A stretch of DNA of 5,064 nucleotides, taken from contig JAJYOQ010000331.1 in the NCBI GenBank assembly GCA_021796135.1, positions 1 to 5,064 on the forward strand, in the 5' to 3' direction. Under the pieces are notes generated by a model that was not told where the DNA came from, did no database searches, and saw only the letters and a list, made by a program, of their open reading frames with translations. Positions 1 to 5,064 of the stretch are shown here, one piece after another; the first letter of the stretch is position 1, and each line of letters opens with the position of its first letter. Both the position numbers and the translations under genes were made by a program. This DNA is from Bacteroidota bacterium (lineage in GTDB: Bacteria > Bacteroidota > Ignavibacteria > Ignavibacteriales > Ignavibacteriaceae).

Positions 1-1
1 C

Positions 2-817
2 ACCGGATTTTTAGAAATTTTAAATAGCATACAGCCGCTTTGGGGTTTCTTGATTTATGCGGTATATATAATTGTAATTAGAATTGCGCATATTCAAATG
101 AATAATTATTATATCGAAATTATTTGCTTCATAATTACAATATTCTTTATATCCAAATCTCTTCTTGCAAATTCTAAAGGGAAAAGTAAAAATGCTTCCG
201 GGCTAATAAGTTTTAAGAAAATTCTTGCTGCACATTCATTTACATGGATCGGCATCCAGACAATGTTTATTTATATGTTTGCTTATGTGCAATTCAAAGT
301 CTATAATATAGCTCCCGGCTCAACTCCGTCTGATGTTCTTCAATTAGAGATGGGAAGAGTCGTATCTATTAGCTTCTTAATATTGAATGCTGTCGGAGCA
401 ATATTACCTGCTTTTGTTTTAGAACCGATTACAAGAAAAATAGGACGAACTAAAACACACGCAATTTGTATTTCTTCAATGGCATTTGGGTATTTAGGAT
501 TATTATTATTCGGATTTTCTCCGTTGGTTATATACTTGTTTATGGCATTCTTAGGCATAGGGTGGGCTTCAACAATTAGCCTGCCTTTTGCAATTATGTC
601 GCAGAAGGTCAATCAAGCTAAAATGGGGTTATATATGGGACTATTTAATTTAGCTGTGGTTCTGCCTCAATTAGTTGCAAGCTTCGGTGTGGGACAAGCA
701 GTTGAAAAATCTTCCAATAAAAGTTTAATTTTTATTGTTAGTGCAGTCTCATTGACGATATCTGCACTGCTATGGTTCTTTGTGAAAGATTCTAATAATG
801 AATTATTGAATGAATAA
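2..817 (+). CDS. MFS transporter, SLC45/sucrose-maltose porter type (5'-truncated by window edge)
   Basis: This is the C-terminal 271 residues of an inner-membrane secondary transporter. The frame is open to the left edge, so the true start lies outside; a TTG at 50 and the ATG codon at 98 are internal and should not be taken as starts. Eight hydrophobic segments are visible, at about residues 12-32, 37-56, 76-100, 119-140, 152-171, 174-200, 208-230 and 241-260 of the fragment, fitting TM5-TM12 of a 12-helix MFS protein. The loop between the fourth and fifth carries RKIGRTK, the C-half copy of the MFS loop motif. The stretch GIGWAS...LPFAIMS followed by MGLYMGLFNLAVVLPQLVAS closely resembles the SLC45/SUT/MalT-like porters, which move sucrose, maltose or similar sugars, usually with protons. 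The substrate cannot be read from this part. No sugar-utilisation gene is visible nearby. MFS membership is firm; the SLC45-like subfamily is likely. Confidence 0.85.
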   Translation, partial: TGFLEILNSIQPLWGFLIYAVYIIVIRIAHIQMNNYYIEIICFIITIFFISKSLLANSKGKSKNASGLISFKKILAAHSFTWIGIQTMFIYMFAYVQFKVYNIAPGSTPSDVLQLEMGRVVSISFLILNAVGAILPAFVLEPITRKIGRTKTHAICISSMAFGYLGLLLFGFSPLVIYLFMAFLGIGWASTISLPFAIMSQKVNQAKMGLYMGLFNLAVVLPQLVASFGVGQAVEKSSNKSLIFIVSAVSLTISALLWFFVKDSNNELLNE

Positions 818-851
818 TATGCTTTGGGATTTAAATTTTAGCTGATTAATT
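818..851. other. Convergent 34-bp gap, no evident terminator
   Basis: The transporter (plus) and kinase (minus) genes end tail to tail here. The gap contains a short palindrome, ATTTAAAT at 829-836, but no GC-rich stem followed by a T-run on either strand. Termination must be by an unrecognised or factor-dependent mechanism, or the transcripts read into each other. Confidence 0.6.
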
Positions 852-3800
852 TTATTTAACTAAATATTTTGATATCAATTCTATTATTTCTTTTCTGGTA
901 AATGGTTTTGATATATAATCGTTTAAACCTTCCGATAATATTTTCTCTTTGTCGCCTTTCATTGCGAAAGCAGTAACTGCTATTATCGGGACATTTTGAT
1001 AAGTATCTATTTTCCGTATTTCTTTTGTAGTCATTATTCCGTCCATTCCCTTGCCTAAACCGATATCCATTAAAATTATATTATATGAATTCTCAGCAAT
1101 TTTCTGCAGAGCCAATTCGCCGCTTTCTACTATATCAACATCATAGAAATTTTTTAGAGATAACTTTACAAAATCCTGGCTGAATTGATCATTTTCAACA
1201 AAAAGAACTTTTGGTTTATTTTCTGAATTAAATTTCATTGCATTAAGGTTCTCTTTATTTTCATTATTGAAATTATTTGCTAATGGTAATTTTACGATAA
1301 ATGTAGACCCTATTCCTAACTGGCTTTCAACTTCAATTGTACCGCCCATAAGATCTACCGATTTTTTTGTAATTGCTAATCCTAATCCTGTCCCTTCGTA
1401 ATTTCTGTTAATCCCTTCACTTGCCTGTCTAAATTCTTCGAATATAATTTTTTGACTTTCCGGAGATATTCCTATCCCTGTGTCAATAACTTTTATAATA
1501 AGCCATCCTTTATCGGATTTAACTTCTTCGTCTACTTCAATAACTATTTCTCCGTGCTGTGTATATTTAACTGCATTATTAATAAGGTTGTCTAAAATCT
1601 GTATAAAATATCTTTCATCAATTAATGCAGTTGCATTGCTTTTATTAAATCTTCCAACAAGTTGAATCCCATTATCAGATGCTAAACTTTTATAAAGCTT
1701 AATATGATCCGTTATGATTGGTTCAATTAGGACAGGTGCTAAATTAAGATCAAGCTTATTCGATTCTATTCGAGAAAGATCTAAAATTTGGTTCAGTGTT
1801 CTTAGCAGTCTTTGCCCACTTTGATGAATAGTATCAGCCATATCTTTATATGTGTCAATTTCAAGTTCAGCCTTCAAAATCTCTGCAAACCCCAAAATAC
1901 CTATCATCGGAGTCCTTAGCTCATGACTCATGCTAGCAAGGAAGTTGGATTTGATTCTATTTGCTTCTTCTGCCTTTTCTTTAGCTGAGATTAGCTCTTG
2001 CTCAGTTTTTTTTCGATCAGAAATATCTCTGAATATTGATAATAATTTTGTTGATTGATTTTCAACATTAATATATGAATTTGATATTTCCAGCCAAACT
2101 TTTTCCCCGTTCCAAAATATAACTTCAGATTCATAATTAGTTCTAAATGTGTTATTCCTAAAATCGTTCTGAAATTTTTCAACTGTATGCTTTTTCCCTT
2201 CTTTGTATACAGTATTATAATATTTCCCTTCAAGGTCTTCTTTTGATTTGCCAGTGATTCTGCAATAAGAATCATTAACCAACAAAATAATTCCTTCTTC
2301 ATTTGTCAATCTTAAGGCGTCGAATGACTTTTCCCAAACTGATCTGAATTGAGCTTCTGATTTTAATATTTCTTCATGAGCATGTTTTTTTTCTGATATA
2401 TTTTCTTTAACTGCAAGAAAGTGGGTAATGATTCCTTTATTATCTTTAATACCTGAAATTGTTATTGATTCCCAAAATGTCTCTCCGTTTTTTTTCCTAT
2501 TCTGAATTTCACCTTGCCATATTTCGCCGGAAATAATTGTTTCCCACATTTTTTTATAGGTTTCTTTGGGAGTTAATCCGGATTGTAATATTCTCGGATT
2601 TTTGTCTTTTAACTCTTCCAATCCGTAGCCGGTAACTTTGGTGAAGGTCGGATTTATGTATTCAATCTTTCCGTCATAATTAGTAATGATAACTGAATTA
2701 GGACTTTGTTCAACAGCGAGGGTTAATTTCCTTAATTCGTCAACAGCTTTTTTCCTCTCAGTAATATCAATTATATCTGATGCAAAGGAAAAAGGCTTAT
2801 CATTAACTTTCGTGTGAACGAAAAAACTCATTATAACCCAGATTATTTCGCCGCTTTTTTTAATATACCTCTTCTCAAATGAAACATTAGTTTCCTTGCC
2901 TGATATCAGCAAGTTACCTGATTGCCAACTTTTAACCAGATCATCCGGATGTGTGATATCAACAAAATTCATGTGCAAAAGCTCTGATTCAGAATACCCA
3001 ATTAGCTTTGTAAAGGAATTATTTACTTTTAAAAAATTTCCCTGTTCATTTATTATTGTCTTACCTATTACAGCATTCTCAAAAGAGTCTCTATATCTTT
3101 CTTCACTTTCACGCAAAGCAATTTCATCCATTTTCCTTTCCGTAATATCAAATGCAGTCACAATAACTGAATTTGTCCCAGCATAGTTAATGGTTGCCGC
3201 AGTCAGATCTATCCATCTTTCTTGTTTATCTTTTCTAATAATTTTCAATTCATATCTATTCGGTGTATCTTTTTTATTGCGGCGGGCTAAATCTCTTTCT
3301 TTTGCTAAATTCTGAAAATCCGGATGAACGAATTCCCAAAATTTCATTTTGATAATTTCATCGAATGAGTATCCTGTTAACTCCTGAGCAGCTCGGTTTG
3401 CATACAAAAAATAATCTTGATTGATAAATATTGCTGATGTAGTTGTTTCAGTCAAAATTCTAAATCGAGCTTCACTTTCAATAAGCGATTTTTCAGCTAT
3501 TTCTTTTTGCAGCTTGATTTTTGATATTTCAATTGAAGTAATGATTGATAACCCTAACCTATTGACATGTTCTTTCAGTACGAAATCATTGCTCCCTAAC
3601 CTCATCCACTCTAATGCTATTTTCGCATCCATTGAAGCGGTTAAAATTATGAACGGTATTTGCGGGATTAATTTATTTTTAATTTCGAATACTTCTTTCC
3701 CGGTAAAATTTTGAAGTATGTAATCTGAAATTATTATGTCGGGATTAAATTCAGTTATCTGACGTTGGTAGTCTTTTGGATTGTCAGCTAATCGCGGTTC

Positions 3801-3950
3801 AATTGCCAGACTGGATTTATTCAAAGCATCTATGGCTATATCATAGTCTTTAATACTATCTTCAACAAATAAGATTTTAATTTTAATATTCATTATATTA
3901 TTATTTAAATTCAAAATAATAGGTGACCTATTACTTGTATCAAAATTCAT
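852..3950 (-). CDS. Hybrid sensor histidine kinase, REC-4xPAS-HisKA-HATPase-REC, cytosolic
   Basis: This 1032-residue phosphorelay kinase has receivers at both ends. REC1 (about 23-145) has the acidic pair E30/D31, phosphoacceptor D76, T104 and K126. Four PAS/PAC units follow (about 158-275, 283-400, 405-522, 530-648), three ending in D-I-[TS]-[ED]-R-K and the third in N-I-S-E-K-K. PAS3 has NPRILQSGLT where light-sensing LOV domains carry their GxNCRFLQ cysteine motif, so it is not a LOV photoreceptor. A short helical linker leads to HisKA with SHELRTP (phosphoacceptor H676). The HATPase domain has N-box NLINNAVKYT (788-797), G1 DTGIGI (823-828), F-box FEEF (837-840) and G2 GTGLGL (853-858). 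REC2 (about 913-1030) has E919, D921, phosphoacceptor D962, T993 and K1015. There is no signal peptide or membrane helix, so it probably senses cytosolic cues or phosphate from another kinase. It has no output domain and no adjacent regulator. All core catalytic residues are present, so it is predicted active. The start is uncertain: Met1 gives a 19-residue Asn-rich leader, while Met20 (codon 3893-3891) falls just before REC1 strand 1. Neither has a Shine-Dalgarno sequence. Confidence 0.95.
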   Translation of the reverse strand: MNFDTSNRSPIILNLNNNIMNIKIKILFVEDSIKDYDIAIDALNKSSLAIEPRLADNPKDYQRQITEFNPDIIISDYILQNFTGKEVFEIKNKLIPQIPFIILTASMDAKIALEWMRLGSNDFVLKEHVNRLGLSIITSIEISKIKLQKEIAEKSLIESEARFRILTETTTSAIFINQDYFLYANRAAQELTGYSFDEIIKMKFWEFVHPDFQNLAKERDLARRNKKDTPNRYELKIIRKDKQERWIDLTAATINYAGTNSVIVTAFDITERKMDEIALRESEERYRDSFENAVIGKTIINEQGNFLKVNNSFTKLIGYSESELLHMNFVDITHPDDLVKSWQSGNLLISGKETNVSFEKRYIKKSGEIIWVIMSFFVHTKVNDKPFSFASDIIDITERKKAVDELRKLTLAVEQSPNSVIITNYDGKIEYINPTFTKVTGYGLEELKDKNPRILQSGLTPKETYKKMWETIISGEIWQGEIQNRKKNGETFWESITISGIKDNKGIITHFLAVKENISEKKHAHEEILKSEAQFRSVWEKSFDALRLTNEEGIILLVNDSYCRITGKSKEDLEGKYYNTVYKEGKKHTVEKFQNDFRNNTFRTNYESEVIFWNGEKVWLEISNSYINVENQSTKLLSIFRDISDRKKTEQELISAKEKAEEANRIKSNFLASMSHELRTPMIGILGFAEILKAELEIDTYKDMADTIHQSGQRLLRTLNQILDLSRIESNKLDLNLAPVLIEPIITDHIKLYKSLASDNGIQLVGRFNKSNATALIDERYFIQILDNLINNAVKYTQHGEIVIEVDEEVKSDKGWLIIKVIDTGIGISPESQKIIFEEFRQASEGINRNYEGTGLGLAITKKSVDLMGGTIEVESQLGIGSTFIVKLPLANNFNNENKENLNAMKFNSENKPKVLFVENDQFSQDFVKLSLKNFYDVDIVESGELALQKIAENSYNIILMDIGLGKGMDGIMTTKEIRKIDTYQNVPIIAVTAFAMKGDKEKILSEGLNDYISKPFTRKEIIELISKYLVK

Positions 3951-4044
3951 TATAAAATTTACGAATAATTAAATTAAAAACAAGAAATGTATTTTTTATT
4001 GTACTTATATAAGAATATAATTATGAAAATAAAGATTAGCCCTC

Positions 4045-4073
4045 TTGAATATTATATTATCCTAATATAAAAT
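4045..4073 (+). promoter_or_regulatory. Candidate sigma70-like promoter for the M48 protease gene
   Basis: TTGAAT (4045-4050) and TAAAAT (4068-4073) are separated by 17 bp, pointing toward the gene starting at 4144 and leaving roughly a 65-nt leader. The spacing is ideal and the hexamers match the classical consensus at 4/6 and 5/6. In DNA this AT-rich such matches arise by chance. If the host uses the Bacteroidota-type sigma factor (TAnnTTTG at -7), the match would not be relevant; I saw no clear TAnnTTTG upstream of this gene. Confidence 0.3.
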
Positions 4074-4078
4074 TGCAA
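4051..4078 (-). promoter_or_regulatory. Candidate sigma70-like promoter for the hybrid kinase gene
   Basis: Reading the minus strand, TTGCAA (4078-4073) is followed after 16 bp by a perfect TATAAT (4056-4051), aimed at the kinase start at 3950 with a leader of roughly 95 nt. The box overlaps the plus-strand candidate almost completely, so the two would compete for RNA polymerase. The AT-rich background and the possible use of a different sigma consensus keep confidence low. Confidence 0.3.
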
Positions 4079-4088
4079 AAATTTGTAA
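4073..4088. repeat. Imperfect 16-bp palindrome in the divergent intergenic region
   Basis: TTGCAAA (4073-4079) and TTTGTAA (4082-4088) form inverted arms matching at six of seven positions around a 2-bp AA centre. It overlaps the -35 of the minus-strand promoter candidate and the expected transcription start zone of the plus-strand candidate, a position typical of a dimeric repressor operator. No regulator gene is nearby, and short AT-rich palindromes are common by chance. Confidence 0.2.
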
Positions 4089-4143
4089 ATTATGTAAAAA
4101 TTAACCAATTGATTCCCTAAATTTCAGTAGTTATTTTAGTATT

Positions 4144-5049
4144 ATGAATTCCAAAAAATATAATAACACTAAACTGCTAATTAGTATTGCAAAAGGTGTA
4201 AGCAGTTTTTTATTACTTTTTTTCTTTGTTTACTCCGGTTTAAGTTTGCAACTTAAACTATATATATCTTCCTATTTAAAAAATAATTATTTGATCTTAA
4301 TAGTTTTTGTACTAATTACTGCACTTGCCGGCGGAATAATATTTGCGCCAATTAACTTCTATACAGACTATATATTAGAACATAAATATAATCTTTCAAA
4401 TCAAACAATATCTCAATGGTTTTTGGAAGGATTAAAAGGAATACTTGTTTCAACAGCTATAGGAATACCGATTTTACTTCTATTTTTTTATTCACTTAAT
4501 GAATTTGGGCATAACTGGTGGCTGCCCTTTGCTATTGCATTGTTTGTTATATCAATATTGCTTGCAAGAGTTTTGCCGGTTTTAATTTTACCTATTTTTT
4601 ATAAAATATCACCTCTCGAAAATGAAGAGCTTAGTCTAAGGATTAAAAATCTTGCATTAAATGCGGGAGTAAAAGTTGAGAATATTTACAAGTTTGACAT
4701 GAGCAAGAATACAAAAAAAGCAAATGCTGCTTTTACCGGATTGGGCAAATCTAAAAGAATTCTATTAGGAGATACGCTTTTATCTGAATATTCGTATGAT
4801 GAAATTGAGACTGTTATTGCACATGAACTGGGGCATTACAAATACAAACATATATTAAAGAATATTTTTATTGGGACTGTATCTAGTTTCCTTACCTTAT
4901 TCTTAGTCTCTTTGCTTTATGCTTTCTCTATTTCATGGTTCCATTTTAGTGAAATTACGGACATTTCCGCTCTGCCCTTATTGGTTCTGTGGATGATCTT
5001 AATCGGACTTATTCAAGCACCAATAACAAATATTATTTCCCGCCGGTAA
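4144..5049 (+). CDS. Ste24/CAAX-type M48 membrane zinc metalloprotease, C-terminally truncated
   Basis: This is an integral-membrane zinc endopeptidase of family M48, subfamily Ste24, which cleaves membrane-associated or prenylated substrates in eukaryotes; bacterial roles are mostly unassigned. Hydrophobic segments lie at about residues 11-33, 49-70, 97-117, 125-150, 238-264 and 275-291. Family hallmarks are LEHKYNLSNQT (78-88), NAAFTGLGKSKRILLGDTLL (194-213) and zinc-binding HELGH (H227, E228, H231). It is not HtpX despite the similar 301-residue length: HtpX lacks the long N-terminal Ste24 region. Full Ste24-type bacterial proteins run to about 400 residues; here the frame ends at ITNIISRR, exactly where the family continues into ExxxAD with the third zinc ligand. 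As written, the enzyme would lack that ligand and be inactive. The N-terminus also seems to lack the first Ste24 helix. ATG 4144 is the first available start after an in-frame stop at 4102-4104 and has no Shine-Dalgarno sequence. It diverges from the kinase gene across 193 bp. Confidence 0.85.
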   Translation: MNSKKYNNTKLLISIAKGVSSFLLLFFFVYSGLSLQLKLYISSYLKNNYLILIVFVLITALAGGIIFAPINFYTDYILEHKYNLSNQTISQWFLEGLKGILVSTAIGIPILLLFFYSLNEFGHNWWLPFAIALFVISILLARVLPVLILPIFYKISPLENEELSLRIKNLALNAGVKVENIYKFDMSKNTKKANAAFTGLGKSKRILLGDTLLSEYSYDEIETVIAHELGHYKYKHILKNIFIGTVSSFLTLFLVSLLYAFSISWFHFSEITDISALPLLVLWMILIGLIQAPITNIISRR

Positions 5050-5064
5050 GTGCAGTAATTAGTA
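5047..5064. other. Apparent loss of M48 homology at the right edge
   Basis: After the conserved SRR codons (5038-5046), the remaining 18 bases read stop-V-Q-stop-L-V, K-C-S-N-stop and S-A-V-I-S in the three forward frames. None gives the Glu or the A-D expected two to seven residues later in M48 proteins. A single base change or one indel would therefore not restore the family motif, which suggests a junction (insertion, rearrangement or assembly chimera) rather than a point mutation. Eighteen bases are too few to name what follows. Confidence 0.4.

Noticed and set aside
340..612. Minus-strand open frame of 90 codons opposite the transporter
   Set aside because: It lies antisense to well-conserved MFS helices and its translation resembles no family. 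It is a by-product of the opposite strand's codon use.
829..870. Short inverted repeats (ATTTAAAT; TATTTA-AC-TAAATA) near the convergent stops as a possible bidirectional terminator
   Set aside because: The arms are 4-6 bp, purely A/T, with almost no loop and no GC stem, so no stable RNA hairpin is expected. The second lies inside the last codons of the kinase.
1991..2302. Open frame of 103 codons on the minus strand inside the kinase gene
   Set aside because: It is an alternate frame of the same strand through PAS4, which is clearly coding in the main frame. Its translation shows no domain character, so it is a shadow.
2560..2640. PAS3 as a possible LOV blue-light sensor
   Set aside because: The segment reads NPRILQSGLT and lacks the essential flavin-reactive cysteine of the GxNCRFLQ motif.
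1480..3714. Plus-strand open frames at 1480-1665, 2896-3186 and 3421-3714 opposite the kinase
   Set aside because: All are antisense to intact HATPase, PAS and REC1 coding sequence, have Ser/Ile-rich low-information translations and no start context.
3951..4143. Small RNA or riboswitch in the divergent intergenic region
   Set aside because: The 193 bp is almost entirely A/T with no stable stem-loops or recognisable aptamer core.
5045..5051. GGTAAGT, resembling a eukaryotic 5' splice donor at the point where the M48 frame breaks
   Set aside because: The rest of the window is bacterial in organisation (compact genes, hybrid kinase, no introns), and a 7-base match is easily chance. It also does not fit the GUGYG start of group II introns well: TAAGTGCAG has GTGCA.

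Overview
The window is strongly AT-rich. It holds three protein-coding genes and no RNA gene, CRISPR array or recognisable complete mobile element. None of the visible starts has a Shine-Dalgarno sequence. Together with the protein character (an SLC45-like sugar porter, a many-PAS hybrid kinase, Lys/Asn/Ile-rich composition), this suggests the Bacteroidota/Ignavibacteriota part of the tree. That placement is an inference from style, not a marker-gene assignment.

Layout: (1) 2-817, plus strand, is the C-terminal part of a major-facilitator transporter of the SLC45/sucrose-maltose porter type, cut by the left window edge. (2) 852-3950, minus strand, is a 1032-residue soluble hybrid histidine kinase with architecture REC-PAS-PAS-PAS-PAS-HisKA-HATPase-REC. 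It converges on the transporter with only 34 bp between the stop codons and no evident hairpin terminator. (3) 3951-4143 is a very AT-rich divergent intergenic region with candidate overlapping sigma70-like promoters facing both ways and an imperfect palindrome. (4) 4144-5049, plus strand, is a Ste24/CAAX-type M48 membrane metalloprotease. It keeps HELGH, but its reading frame stops exactly where the family's third zinc ligand (Glu of the ExxxAD motif) should follow. The last 18 bases encode no such continuation in any frame.

The genes do not form an obvious single pathway. The kinase has no output domain and no adjacent response regulator, so it must signal through partners encoded elsewhere. 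The divergent kinase/protease pair might share control, but only the intergenic geometry supports that. The best leads are the abrupt end of the protease gene, which looks like a sequence junction rather than a simple stop mutation, and the kinase with receiver domains at both ends. I found no convincing new multi-gene system. Both window ends cut or break genes, which would fit a short assembled contig.
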